Assembly (NCBI GenBank): GCA_023105745.1
Contig: JALGQZ010000013.1
Location: forward strand, 3,879,501-3,943,500
Origin: Austropuccinia psidii
Lineage: Eukaryota; Basidiomycota; Pucciniomycetes; Pucciniales; Sphaerophragmiaceae
DNA: 64,000 nucleotides
Direction: 5' to 3'
A program made the translations under genes and the position numbers. The notes beneath the pieces are model-generated. The model was not told where the DNA came from. It was given only the letters and a program-made list of their open reading frames with translations, and did not search any database. Below are positions 9,749 to 21,315 of this stretch, piece by piece. Every line of letters begins with the position of its first letter. Within the stretch, counting starts at the first letter, position 1.

Positions 9749-11730
9749 TGTGAACCTTTGAGATATGACCACATACCCAAAAAGGTCACAAGAAATATTT
9801 AATATAATTATACATTAAAAATAAGTACTTTTAAAATACAAAAATACCATAAATAGACATAAAACTTGTTTTAACTTAAAACCAACTAATAAACATGTGA
9901 AAGAAACTATACCATTGGATTACCCATGGTAAAATACACATATACCATTTTTATGGCATATCTGTAAAGTCAATATTTAATAAGTTATAAGTAATAATAC
10001 CTTATAAAATACACAAATCCTTGTTTATTTCGAAAGCCAATGAGACAACATGTAAAATAAATGGTACCAGTGGATTATTCATAAGAATCCACATATAAAA
10101 CAATTAAGAAGCTAAGCTTCAAACTCAATACTTAATGAATTAACCTGAATATATGCACTTTTTTGGTCAACACATATATTCAAGGATTTTAGCTAAGATC
10201 TCTTGAATTATACATGATAGAGTGATGAACCAAAAATAAATTCATCACGTAATTACTATAGGAATACAGAAATGAAATTTATTTCACAAGCTATAAACAA
10301 GGTTAAAACCTATAAGGAATTATTGATTAAAATCAACAGAGCTGTTGACCACTTTGTTGTGAAAGTGGTCCAAACTTAAAAAAAATGGACAGTTGGATTC
10401 TAGTAGTTCATTGGTGAATAATGATGTATTTATTATTATAATATTTAAGGTATAACCCCTTGAAATCATAGTTTGAAGTTTAAAATATTAAATTTCAACA
10501 GAAAAGATGAGTTACAAGAAAAATCATCATAAATAGAGTTTTGATGATGTAATGAAATTCTCTTGGCAGCATAATAAGGTTATCGCAAGCTATTAGAATT
10601 CACTCTCTGAATGGCTGTAGCGTGTGAATCTTAACAGTTAACAAGGATCAAAGTTTGAGCTTAATTTGATCATATATGATCACTCACTGTAACCTTAAAT
10701 TAAGTTCAACAGTAATATGAGTGATAGAATTGGTGAATACTATTAGTTCATAATTAAAATCAATAAAATCCACGAAATTTGGGGTTCTGCCAAGCCTTTG
10801 ACGTCATCAGACTTAGAGTTATAGTGATAACTCTAAATAATGGCATAATAATGATGTAATATGGTTTGATCATGATGTAATCATCACTAAACCTTAGAAT
10901 ATTTATCAATCCCAGTAGATATGATCATTACACGTCTACTAGAAGCCTGTTGAACTCTAGTAGAAAGGTATTTACTATAAATAGAGCTCTTTCTGCTCTG
11001 TTTTCCCCTCAGATGCATCAAAAACATTAAATAGATACAAACAAAAAGGTAATATCTTTATTCTTTATATATAAAACTTTTATATTATTCAAGACCAAAG
11101 ATAATCTTATTATAATAATCAATTTTGACGTGATTAAATCATTTATTTAATCGTTTTTGTTAAAAATCTCTCTAAAATCCCATTTCCACGTAAAAATCAA
11201 GAATATTTGTAATTTCTCTATTTTTTATTGTAAATACAATTTGGATAACCTGTATTTATATTATTTGGCGTAAAATGTCTCTAAATTATTATATTAAGTA
11301 TCAAAAGTAGCTTATTTTCTCTTATTATAATAATTTTCTCTCTATTATTCTTTTAATAATTCTCTAATTAATATAAATAGTATTTATATTAATTTATAAC
11401 TTTAATATTAGTCATCTTATTGTTATTAATTGTTTTTTATTAATGAAAACAATTTTTTACGCCTTTATTATTTGTTTGTTACAATAATAAAGTGCTTTTG
11501 AATATATTAGTTATTTTATATTAATATATTTATTTTATTATATTATATTTTATAATATAAATTATATTATCATATTTTATTAATAATAAATTATTTTTAC
11601 GCCATAATTATAATAATTCTTTATTATTATAATTATTTTTATCTTATTTATTTCATTTATAAGGACATTCATAGTACAATAAGTAAAATATTAGTAATCT
11701 TTACTCATTGTTTCATAGTCAAACCTTACA
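9749..11730 (+). mobile_element. First LTR of the B2 dimer
   Basis: 1982 bp, TGTGAACC...CCTTACA. This is the original 5' LTR. TATA-like TATAAATAG is at 10976-10984, followed by a pyrimidine-rich TTTTCCCCTCAG. The U5 side is rich in TA tracts. Its antisense ORF is broken, unlike in the other LTRs. Confidence 0.92.
10976..10984 (+). promoter_or_regulatory. TATA-like box, first LTR of B2
   Basis: TATAAATAG followed by AGCTCTTTC. It is present at the same LTR position in all five family-B LTRs, which supports a promoter role. Confidence 0.5.
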
Positions 11731-11732
11731 TT

Positions 11733-11749
11733 TGGGGGCCTGGGCGTGA
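11733..11749 (+). other. Primer-binding site, B2 copy 1
   Basis: TGGGGGCCTGGGCGTGA, two bases after the LTR end. One substitution from the A and B1 version. Confidence 0.6.
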
Positions 11750-12245
11750 TATTTACTCTAAAAGACCTTTAAAAAGATTCTAATTGGGCTTATCCAATAA
11801 TAAACCATATTTATAATCATAAAATTATATAATAATTTTATATTTATTGATCTCAAAAGGTATTGAGGCATTTGGAAAGCAATTGTACTGTTTTACACGT
11901 GGTTTTTCACATCCTTAGACTTGCAAAAAACTTTCTTTGAGTGACTCTAGTAATTAAAAAAGATATTTTATAAATTAAAAATAATTTTATATTATAAATT
12001 AATCTGATAAAAGAATCATATTCATTTTTATTTTATTCGTTAAAAATAAAAACTTAAAAAAATATTAAAAATATTAAAAACCAATAAAAAAGCTATTTTA
12101 TTCATTTTAATTCCATTTCTTTAATTATTTTCATTTTTTTTTTAATAAAAAAAGATATAAAAGCAATTTTTACATGGAAAATTGCCCTATCTTACCAAAA
12201 ATAACACTTTTATGTAAAAGACTTATATTTATTTGTCTTTTTTAG
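11750..12245 (+). other. 5' leader of B2 copy 1
   Basis: AT-rich untranslated leader without a credible ORF. It ends in a pyrimidine-rich tract and TTTTTTAG at 12238-12245, a likely acceptor for ORF1 exon 1. Confidence 0.45.
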
Positions 12246-12395
12246 TGTTTGAAGACAACCCAACAGAGGATAGCCAAACCACTGTTGAAAGATTGGTGGA
12301 AGAAACTTCTCAAAGTTCTCCAACACCAATAATCACTAAGAAAAATAAAGCCAAGAAATTGGACTTTCCAGGACCCACTATTCAGGACTCTGAAG
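12246..12395 (+). CDS. ORF1 exon 1, B2 copy 1
   Basis: 150 nt encoding V-F-E-D-N-P followed by a Thr/Ser/Glu and Lys-rich stretch. The acceptor upstream (TTTTTTAG|TG) and donor downstream (GAAG|GTGAGT) are both strong. B1 has an exon of exactly the same length (32066-32215). Confidence 0.5.
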
Positions 12396-12483
12396 GTGAG
12401 TACCTCATTTATAAATTGCCATAAGAAAAATTCCTGTTCTGAAATCCTCTTATTTCTTATTTTTCTTAAAAAATGACTATCAG
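12396..12483 (+). other. Predicted 88-bp phase-1 intron, contains the Gag-Pol ATG, B2 copy 1
   Basis: Donor G|GTGAGTAC, acceptor GACTATCAG|AAG. The first ATG of the Gag-Pol frame (12473) is inside it, 11 nt before the acceptor end. B1 has the same intron with the same length. Splicing would delete the Gag-Pol start. Confidence 0.5.
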
Positions 12484-12668
12484 AAGAGGCTCCCAATACT
12501 CCATCCAATAAGATGGAGCTGGACTCAGAGGTAGAATTGATTTCTCAAAAGGGAAAAGGAAGGGCAATATCCCCAGTGGAACAGAATCCACACAAGGAAG
12601 TGCTTTATCCCAAAGGCAAGTCCCAGAAATGCCCATGATATCTGAACCTGAATTGGAACTAAGTATGA

Positions 12669-13166
12669 GTGACTCAAATAGGTACAAATCACATTCAGAG
12701 GGCTCAAATAGACATTTACATGAGCCAATACAAACAGTACTTCACAGTGTACAATGACAAACATTGGGAAATGTTGCCTCAAATACACCAAGGAGTGATG
12801 AACTCCTGGCACATCCTAAAGAAGTTCCTCAAAGAGGAGGAAATAGTGAGATACTCCAATGGATGGAATCCACTATCATCCAAACCTCAAATCAAAAAGA
12901 TCAAGGAATATCATGCCAAAAAGAAGGAGGCAACCAAGGAAGAAGCCCCAGTAGCTTCTACCAACAAGCCCCAAGACAACCCACTTCCCCAAGAAGGGAA
13001 GAAGAACAAGAAAAAGAATTGGAGAAAACCATATTCCCCAAGCTACAGGATTCCCACAATCCAAAAAGATGCCATGGACAATTTCTTCAACATGGCCAGA
13101 ACTTTGATGGAATTCAAAGACAAAGAGGAACAAAGAATGAGACAACCCCATTTCCCAAAGAAATAA
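12669..13166 (+). CDS. ORF1 main exon, B2 copy 1
   Basis: 165 open codons in the frame +1 to Gag-Pol. Visible: a helical part (QIDIYMSQYKQYF), the NGWNP motif at about residue 69, a Lys/Glu then Pro/Asn/Lys-rich linker, and a terminal DAMDNFFNMARTLMEF helix ending at TAA 13164. Families A and C have the same order. In both B1 and B2 three stops lie upstream between about 12639 and 12665. A further intron (donor GAG|GTAGAA at 12531, acceptor CATTCAG at 12698) would remove them and keep phase. Function unknown; a nucleic-acid-binding or assembly accessory protein is possible. Confidence 0.55.
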   Translation: MTQIGTNHIQRAQIDIYMSQYKQYFTVYNDKHWEMLPQIHQGVMNSWHILKKFLKEEEIVRYSNGWNPLSSKPQIKKIKEYHAKKKEATKEEAPVASTNKPQDNPLPQEGKKNKKKNWRKPYSPSYRIPTIQKDAMDNFFNMARTLMEFKDKEEQRMRQPHFPKK

Positions 13167-13522
13167 CCTTGTCTCCTGATGTTGTAAATACTTTAACAGA
13201 GCTTAAAAATAGTATTTTACCTCTTACAGACATTAAAAATAGTTTATTATCTTTACAAGAAATAAATAATAGCTTATCATCTTTAACAAAACTTGTTACA
13301 CAAAATAAGAAACAAATTGATAACATAAAATTTATGATTGAAAATAATAAACCAAAAGTATTAATTAACAATACTCAGAAATTAATACAAGGACAACAAG
13401 AGTTGTACAAATACATAAGTGATATTAAAGAAAAAACTTTGACAATCAATTATGATGTGAGTATTGATAATCTTACAGAAAAATTAAACAAATTAAGTAT
13501 TTCTGTAGAAAAATTTGAATAA
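12764..13522 (+). pseudogene. Gag N-terminal and coiled-coil region, B2 copy 1
   Basis: 252 codons: a Gln/Ser/Arg/Lys-rich part that overlaps ORF1, then an Asn/Leu/Ile/Lys-rich helical region with heptad-like LTELKN, LTDIKN, LQEINN and LTKL repeats, as in a coiled coil upstream of the capsid domain. It ends at a GAA-to-TAA change. Confidence 0.7.
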
Positions 13523-13840
13523 AATACTTCATCACACTAAAAATTACTTTTAGACCATGTAAAAAAGAGTGATGAAGCAAGAATGCATCTGAAAGATGAC
13601 ATTCAAAGTGAAATAAGGCTTATTACTGAAAAAATGGATAAAATTAATAAGGCTAATTGAAATATGCCAAAGTTATCAACACCATTTTCTCACATAAGAA
13701 GCCCTGTTAAACCAAAAGAGGAATTAACAAATCCATTCATAACAAACTTGAGTCACGAAGACAATAACCAAGTCTTAATGAAGGAAGCACCTCAATTGAA
13801 AGAATAGCCAACATTCACAGGAGAAGGTGAATATGACCAT

Positions 13841-14188
13841 ATGTCATTTATCAAGACAATTGACATGCTAAAAGAAGATTATGCCATACCAGATGAATTA
13901 ATCACTGCAAGATTACATTCATTGTTTGAGAAATCTGAAAAAAGATGGTATTATGGCATAAGGCAAACAAATGGCAAAAATACCTGGTCTTGGTGGAAAC
14001 AAGAAATGATCACCAAGTGGGCTACTGATGCCTGGAGGTACAAAATAGAAAATGCATTTGAACATTCTTTCTTTGACCCAGACAAAGACAAACCTTTAAC
14101 TTGGTTCATGAAACAAGTTGAAAGACTTAATGCATTGTACCCAGATATGTCACAAAAGATGGTGCATATGAAAATACTCAATAAATGA
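13841..14188 (+). pseudogene. Gag capsid (retrotransposon gag domain), B2 copy 1
   Basis: Encodes the capsid-like core: TARLHSLFEKSEKRWYYGIR, TWSWWKQEMITKW, AFEHSFFDPDKDKPLTWF and LNALYPDMSQKMVH. It ends at TGA where B1 reads Cys (KKCGGELEH). Confidence 0.8.
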
Positions 14189-14272
14189 GGAGGAGAGCTA
14201 GAACATTCCCTAAGGAGCAGGTGTATAGAACCATGCTCCACAGAAGAGTACATTAATGCACTAGAAGACATA

Positions 14273-14560
14273 GTGACAAGAACAAAAATTGGCAGGACTT
14301 GGAAGAAATTGGACATTAAAAGCCCAAATAAACCATTTATCAAAAAAGATAAATCAAAAGAATCCTTCAAGCCCGATACATCCAACAATAATGAGCAAAG
14401 AAAATTTCATAAATGTGGAGGTATTGGACACTTAGCCAATAATTGCCTTAAAAAGGCAAAGATTAATGAAATTGTGGAAACAGAAATCCACAATGACAAA
14501 GAAGAGGAATCTGACTCTGAAAAAGAGACAGAAGAATCAGAAATTTCTGAAAGTGATTAA
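14273..14560 (+). pseudogene. Gag nucleocapsid with CCHC-type knuckle, B2 copy 1
   Basis: Basic linker, then a zinc knuckle FHKCGGIGHLANNC in which the first Cys of B1 (CHKC) is replaced by Phe. A Glu/Ser-rich acidic tail follows, ending at a GAA-to-TAA change at 14558. Confidence 0.8.
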
Positions 14561-15379
14561 ATCAATATAATTAACGCACAAATTAATAATATTGATATAA
14601 TTTATGAAGTACTGGATTTTAACTCAAACTTACCACAGGTTGGGACATCTGACACAAACCTGACAAATATAGAAGATGCCAAAATGTATAGGACCAAACT
14701 TGCAAGAGGAATGGGATATACAGCTGGAAAATCAAGTATAAGTATTGTTATGGTTGATAACCAAGAAGGAAAAGTTAACTTAGATACAGGAGCATATTGC
14801 ACCTGTGTTGGTAAAAGTTATTTAAAAACCATTGTCCCAGACTGGAAAGAAATACTTATGCCAATACAAGGTGTCAAATTTAGTAGTGCAAGTGAGAGCA
14901 TGAAGCCCCTTGGAATAATTGATTTAACACTAATATTTCCCCATCCCTCACAATGTGTCAGACTTAAAGTAAAGTTTGTAGTAATGGACAACTGTACTAG
15001 TAATCACTTCATACTTGGGAATGACTACTTATCAATTTATGGTATAGATATCTCTAACCAAAAGGATAGATATTTTACCATAGGAGACAACAAAAGACAA
15101 AAGTTTGGCTTCTTAAATAACAAAAAACAAATCACAGTTATTAAGAATGAAGAAAAAATTCCAGAAAAGGAACTTTTTATATCTGAACAACTTAAAGAGG
15201 CAGAATTGAACCAAGAATTAACACAAAAAAAGAAAGAAAAATTGATTTACCTTTTATTTAAGTACAAAAATGCCTTTGCAACTGACAAAGAGCCACTAGG
15301 TGCCATAATTGGAGATGAAGTGGATATAATTCTTAATGTGGAAAAACCTTACCCACCTTTACTAAGGAGACCTGCTTAA
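14561..15379 (+). pseudogene. Aspartic protease and RT linker, B2 copy 1
   Basis: Protease active-site motif NLDTGAYCTCVGKSYL, a flap-like region, then [15 protein letters not shown] near the C-terminus. After it comes the linker to RT with [13 protein letters not shown] and YPPLLRRPA, where TAC has become TAA at 15377. Confidence 0.82.
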
Positions 15380-15898
15380 CCAGCTAGTCCAAGAGCTAGA
15401 GAAGCCCTAGAGGTACACATTAAAGAATTAATTGACCTTGGAGTATTAAGAAAGGTAGGACATAATGAGAAGGTAGAAGTCACTACACCTGTCATTATAA
15501 CTTGGCATAATGGAAAATCAAGGATATTAGGAGGCTTCAGAGCCCTGAACACCTATACCATTCCAGACAGGTATCCAATACCCAGGATCCATGAGACATT
15601 GACCCAATTGTCACAAGCTAAGTTCATCACAGCCATGGATGCCTTAAAGGGTTTTCATCAAAATGTTGTAACAGACAATGCCAAAAAACTACTGAGGATA
15701 ATAGTCCACTGTGGAATTTTTGAATACTTAAGAATGCCATTTGGCCGAAAAAATGCACCTTCCCATTATCAAAGGATGATGAATACCATATTTCCTGAAG
15801 AATTACCAGAGGGATGGTTAATAATCTATATTGATGATATCATAGTTTGCTCAGAAACTTGGGAAAATCACCTTACAAGACTAGAAAGGGTACTATAA
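15380..15898 (+). pseudogene. RT fingers and palm with YIDD, B2 copy 1
   Basis: Encodes the RT N-half: [57 protein letters not shown] and the catalytic YIDDIIVCS. The usual GDFRALN reads GGFRALN, so an acidic residue in the fingers is lost. Ends at CAA-to-TAA. Confidence 0.87.
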
Positions 15899-15910
15899 AA
15901 AATAGTCCAA

Positions 15911-16771
15911 GTGAATATGAAAATTTCCTTGAAAAAGTGTCATTTTGCATACAGTGAATTAAAAGCACTAGGACATGTGGTATCTGGACTTAGTCTAGGA
16001 ATAGACAATAATAAAGTAGCAGAAGTACTACTTAAGCCAATGCCTCAAGCCAAAAAAGAAATGCAATCATTTCTAGGATTTGCTGGTTACTATAGACAGC
16101 ATATAAAGGACTTTGCAAAAATTGCTAAATCCTTGTATAAACTATGTGACCAGCAAACAGTCTATGAAATGACAGAAGAAAGAGTCAAGGCATATGAAGA
16201 ATTGAAAAATTTACTAACAAATGCCGCATTTCTTCTAATGCCAGATTGGAAACTACCTTTCAAACTTTACATTGATGCTTGTGGAGAAGGACTGGGTGCT
16301 GCACTACACCAGACACAAATTATCAATGATAAACCAGTGGAAGGACCAATCTGTTTTATTTCAAGACAGATAAAGCCAACAGAAGTGAGATATGGAGCAA
16401 GCCAAATGGAATGCCTCTGCTTAGTGTGGGCTTTAGAAAAATTACATTACTACTTGGATGGAACAGTATTTGATGTGATTACAGACTGTAATGCTGTAAA
16501 ATCTCTGTTAAATATGAAAACTCCAAATAGACATATGCTGAGATGGCAAATTGCTATCCAAGAATATAGAGGCAATATGACTATTGTTTATAAATCTGGA
16601 AGTATTTATAAAAATGCAGATGGTCTTAGCAGATGGGCTCTAGCAAATACCCCTGACAATCCAGCATGGGTACCACAAGAAGAACATCATATAGAAGGAA
16701 TATGTGCTACAGACATTGGCACAGAATTCTTTAACCAAGTTAAAGAAAGCTATAAGATAGACAAAAATTGA
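15911..16771 (+). pseudogene. RT thumb, connection and RNase H, B2 copy 1
   Basis: RT thumb ([34 protein letters not shown]), then RNase H with [38 protein letters not shown] and [11 protein letters not shown]. All four acidic RNase H positions appear present. Ends at TGC-to-TGA. Confidence 0.87.
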
Positions 16772-16792
16772 CATATCTTAAGCCAACTTCTA

Positions 16793-17431
16793 ATGAAAGA
16801 CTGCAAAGACCCATCACTTTCATCAAAACTAAATGAAACATGGAAAAAGGCATATGATGAAGGAATATTCCACCTCCTTGATGGAATCCTTTACCATAGA
16901 ACAAAACACACATGTGTTATGGCCTTACCAGATAGAACCCTGATAAACACTATTTTACATGAGCTTCATGATAGTGTTGCAGCTGGACACCTTCCAGAAG
17001 ACAGGACACTAGAGAGGGTAATAACCTGCTCTTGGTGGCCAAATTGGAAGAAAGATGTTATAGAATACTGCCAAACCTGTGCCAGATGTCAAAAAGCCAA
17101 CAGAGCCACAGGAGAGAAATTTGGAATGATGATCCAAATACAAGAACCAAAATCCCCATGGGAAATAGTTCATATGGATTGGGTAACAGCTTTACCTCCA
17201 GGAGGAGACAGGAGCTATAATGCATGCCTAGTATTAGTTGACAGATACAGTAAAACTCCCATGTTCTTACCATGTCATAAAGATGACACAGCTATGGACA
17301 CAGCCATAATGATATGGAATAAAGTTATTAGCCATACAGGCTTATTCCAAAATATTATAAGTGACAGAGACCCAAAGTTCACTTTAGCATTATGGACAAA
17401 TCTCCATAACTTGTTTGGGACAAAGTTATAA
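16793..17431 (+). pseudogene. Integrase zinc domain and catalytic core, B2 copy 1
   Basis: HHCC domain (ELHDSVAAGH ... CQTCARCQKAN), then core motifs HMDWVTALPPGGD and ISDRDPKFT with two catalytic Asp. Stop TAA after GTKL; the catalytic Glu (LAERMIQ) follows it. Confidence 0.87.
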
Positions 17432-17476
17432 TTCTCAACAGCTTACCATCCCCAAACTGATGGTTTAGCAGAAAGA

Positions 17477-18037
17477 ATGATACAGACCTTAGAGGACATG
17501 ATCAGAAGATTCTGTGCTTATGGGCTAGAATTCAAAGACTCTGATGGTTTTACCCATTATTGGTGTACACTAATACCAGCTCTTGAGCTGGCATATAAGA
17601 CATCAATCCATTCTTCTACTGGTAAAACACCAGCAATGCTAGAAAAAGGTTGGAATCCAAGACTTCCTTATGATACCCTCAAAAAGGACTTAGTGGATAT
17701 ACACCCAACAGCAAGCAGTTTTAAGATAATGCTTGATAAGGCAAGACACCATGCAAACAGATGTATGCAAGATTCTTTCAAATATGCACAAGAAAGATGG
17801 GATAAAAGTCATAAGCCACCTGATTTCAAAATAGGAGACTTGGTCCTAGTATCAACCCTTAATTTCAATAACATAAAAGGCCCAAAGAAATTGAAAGATT
17901 CCTTTGCAGGACCATTTATGATAAAAGCACTTCATGGACCCAATGCTGTGCAATTGGAACTCACAGGTGAACTAATGAATAAACACCCAACTTTCCCTGT
18001 AAGTCTGATAGAACCTTACAGCTCAAGTGACAAGTAG
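17477..18037 (+). pseudogene. Integrase C-terminal part, B2 copy 1
   Basis: Continues the core and the GPF/GPY-like module (DLVLVSTLNF, FAGPFMIKALHGPNAVQLE, HPTFPVSLIEPY). GAG-to-TAG at 18035 cuts off the chromodomain (18038-18271: VLKERRTRNKK, EYLVRYRNS, LLRRFRH). Confidence 0.85.
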
Positions 18038-18384
18038 TTATTCCCACTAAGAAATAAACCCCCACTTGAAATTCCCCCCTTGGAAGAAGGAGAAGAAGAG
18101 AAAATTGTAAAAGTCCTTAAAGAAAGAAGGACAAGAAACAAAAAAGAAAGAGAATACCTTGTAAGGTATAGAAATTCAGCTCAAGAAAATGAATGTCTAC
18201 TTGAGAAAGATATAACAAATTCTGATAAACTATTAAGAAGATTCAGACATTAAAGAAAGCCTGAAAAATAAAAATAAAAAAGTTAAGCATTATTGAGCTT
18301 CAAGACTAACAAAGTCTATTGAAGAGGTAGGACAGTGGATGATACTTTAATTACACATATCAGATTGTGGTACAATCTTTTTTA

Positions 18385-18395
18385 GTGGTAGGGAA
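18385..18395 (+). other. Polypurine tract, B2 copy 1
   Basis: GTGGTAGGGAA abuts the middle LTR. Confidence 0.6.
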
Positions 18396-20377
18396 TTTGA
18401 ACCTTTGAGATATGACCACATACCCAAAAAGGTCACAAGAAATATTTAATATAATTATACATTAAAAATAAGTACTTTTAAAATACAAAAATACAATAAA
18501 TTGACATAAAACTTGGTTTAACTTGAAAACAAATGAATAAACACATGAAAGAAATTATACCATTGGATTCCCCATGGTAAAATACACATATACCATTTTT
18601 ATGGCATATCTGTAAAGTCAATATTTAATAAGTTATAAGTAATAATACCTTATAAAATACACAAATCCTCATTTATTTCGAAGGCTAATGAAGCAACATG
18701 TGGAATAAATGGTACTATTGGATTCTCCATAAAGCTCTACACATAAAACAATTAATAAGCTAAGCTTCAAAACTAATACTTAAGGAATTAACCTGAATAT
18801 ATGCACTTTTTTGGTCAACGCATATATTCAGGGATTTTAGCTAAGATCTCTTGAATTATACATGATAGAGTGATGAACCAAAAATAAAGTCATCACGTAA
18901 TTACTGTAGATATACAGAAATGAAGTTTATTTTACAAGTTATAAACAAGGTTAAAACCTGTAAGGAATTATTGATTAAAATCAACAGAGCTGTTGACCAC
19001 TTTGTTGTGAAAGTGGTCCAAACTTAAAAAAAGTGGACAGTTTGATTCTACTAGTTCATTAGTGAAGAATTATGTATTTATTATTATAATATTCAAGGTA
19101 TAACCCCTTGAAATCATAGTTTGAAGTTTAAAATATTAAATTTCGACAGAAAAGATGAGTTACAAGAAAAATCATCAAAAATAGAGTTTTGATGATGTAA
19201 TGAAAAGATCTGGGAAGCATAATGAGGTTATGGCAAGCTATTAGAATTCACTCTCTTATCAGCTGTAGCGTGTAAATCTTAAAAGTTATTAAGCATCAAA
19301 TTTTGAGCTCAATTTGATCATTTATGATCACTCACTGTAACCTCAAATTAAGTTTAACAGTCATATGAGTGATAAAATTGGTGAATACTATTAGTTCATA
19401 ATTAAACCTAATAAAATCCACAAATTTGGGGTTCTTCCAAGTCTTTGATGTCATCAAACTTAGAGTCATACTGATAACTCTAAATAATGGCGTAATAATG
19501 ATGTAATATGGTTTGATCATGATGTAATCATCACTAAACCTTAGAATATTTATCAATCCCAGTAGATATGATCATTACACGTCTACTAGAAGCCTGTTGA
19601 ACTCTAGTAGAAAGGTATTTACTATAAATAGAGCTCTTTCTGCTCTGTTTTCCCCTCAGATGCATCAAAAACATTAAATAGATACAAACAAAAAGGTAAT
19701 ATCTTTATTCTTTATATATAAAACTTTTATATTATTCAAGACCAAAGATAATCTTATTATAATAATCAATTTTGACGTGATTAAATCATTTATTTAATCG
19801 TTTTTGTTAAAAATCTCTCTAAAATCCCATTTCCACGTAAAAATCAAGAATATTTGTAATTTCTCTATTTTTTATTGTAAATACAATTTGGATAACCTGT
19901 ATTTATATTATTTGGCGTAAAATGTCTCTAAATTATTATATTAAGTATCAAAAGTAGCTTATTTTCTCTTATTATAATAATTTTCTCTCTATTATTCTTT
20001 TAATAATTCTCTAATTAATATAAATAGTATTTATATTAATTTATAACTTTAATATTAGTCATCTTATTGTTATTAATTGTTTTTTATTAATGAAAACAAT
20101 TTTTTACGCCTTTATTATTTGTTTGTTACAATAATAAAGTGCTTTTGAATATATTAGTTATTTTATATTAATATATTTATTTTATTATATTATATTTTAT
20201 AATATAAATTATATTATCATATTTTATTAATAATAAATTATTTTTACGCCATAATTATAATAATTCTTTATTATTATAATTATTTTTATCTTATTTATTT
20301 CATTTATAAGGACATTCATAGTACAATAAGTAAAATATTAGTAATCTTTACTCATTGTTTCATAGTCAAACCTTACA
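18396..20377 (+). mobile_element. Middle LTR of the B2 dimer, chimeric
   Basis: 1982 bp. From its start to 19492 it carries the bases of the third LTR, including TTTGAACC in place of TGTGAACC and GGCG at 19489-19492. From 19535 on it carries the bases of the first LTR (CACTAAACCTTAGAAT). The crossover lies in the 42 identical bases between. TATA-like box at 19623-19631. No TSD flanks this LTR. Confidence 0.92.
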
Positions 20378-20379
20378 TT

Positions 20380-20396
20380 TGGGGGCCTGGGCGTGA
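20380..20396 (+). other. Primer-binding site, B2 copy 2
   Basis: Identical to the copy-1 site (TGGGGGCCTGGGCGTGA). Confidence 0.6.
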
Positions 20397-20892
20397 TATT
20401 TACTCTAAAAGACCTTTAAAAAGATTCTAATTGGGCTTATCCAATAATAAACCATATTTATAATCATAAAATTATATAATAATTTTATATTTATTGATCT
20501 CAAAAGGTATTGAGGCATTTGGAAAGCAATTGTACTGTTTTACACGTGGTTTTTCACATCCTTAGACTTGCAAAAAACTTTCTTTGAGTGACTCTAGTAA
20601 TTAAAAAAGATATTTTATAAATTAAAAATAATTTTATATTATAAATTAATCTGATAAAAGAATCATATTCATTTTTATTTTATTCGTTAAAAATAAAAAC
20701 TTAAAAAAATATTAAAAATATTAAAAACCAATAAAAAAGCTATTTTATTCATTTTAATTCCATTTCTTTAATTATTTTCATTTTTTTTTTAATAAAAAAA
20801 GATATAAAAGCAATTTTTACATGGAAAATTGCCCTATCTTACCAAAAATAACACTTTTATGTAAAAGACTTATATTTATTTGTCTTTTTTAG
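20397..20892 (+). other. 5' leader of B2 copy 2
   Basis: Same AT-rich leader as copy 1, ending in the TTTTTTAG acceptor. Confidence 0.45.
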
Positions 20893-21042
20893 TGTTTGAA
20901 GACAACCCAACAGAGGATAGCCAAACCACTGTTGAAAGATTGGTGGAAGAAACTTCTCAAAGTTCTCCAACACCAATAATCACTAAGAAAAATAAAGCCA
21001 AGAAATTGGACTTTCCAGGACCCACTATTCAGGACTCTGAAG
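20893..21042 (+). CDS. ORF1 exon 1, B2 copy 2
   Basis: Same 150-nt exon as 12246-12395 with the same splice sites; no difference seen. Confidence 0.5.
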
Positions 21043-21130
21043 GTGAGTACCTCATTTATAAATTGCCATAAGAAAAATTCCTGTTCTGAAATCCTCTTAT
21101 TTCTTATTTTTCTTAAAAAATGACTATCAG
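21043..21130 (+). other. Predicted 88-bp intron with Gag-Pol ATG, B2 copy 2
   Basis: Same donor, acceptor and internal ATG (21120) as copy 1. Confidence 0.5.
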
Positions 21131-21315
21131 AAGAGGCTCCCAATACTCCATCCAATAAGATGGAGCTGGACTCAGAGGTAGAATTGATTTCTCAAAAGGG
21201 AAAAGGAAGGGCAATATCCCCAGTGGAACAGAATCCACACAAGGAAGTGCTTTATCCCAAAGGCAAGTCCCAGAAATGCCCATGATATCTGAACCTGAAT
21301 TGGAACTAAGTATGA

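Larger units (their letters stand above)
12473..18271 (+). pseudogene. Gag-Pol reading frame of B2 copy 1, with 14 stops and no frameshift
   Basis: One continuous frame holds Gag, CCHC, protease, RT, RNase H, integrase and chromodomain. In-frame stops begin at 12509, 12755, 13520, 13538, 13658, 13805, 14186, 14558, 15377, 15896, 16769, 17429, 18035 and 18251. Comparison with B1 gives the ancestral codon for most, for example GAA at 13520 and 14558, TCA at 12509, TAC at 15377 and TGC at 16769. No length change breaks the frame across 5.8 kb. Domain entries below give details. Confidence 0.85.

Noticed and set aside
13154..13160. CCCAAAG slippery heptamer in phase at the end of ORF1 in family B (also 21801 and 31301), suggesting a -1 frameshift from ORF1 into Gag
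   Set aside because: Gag-Pol has its own ATG far upstream in the same frame and no comparable heptamer is present in families A or C, so a frameshift is not needed. It remains a weak alternative.
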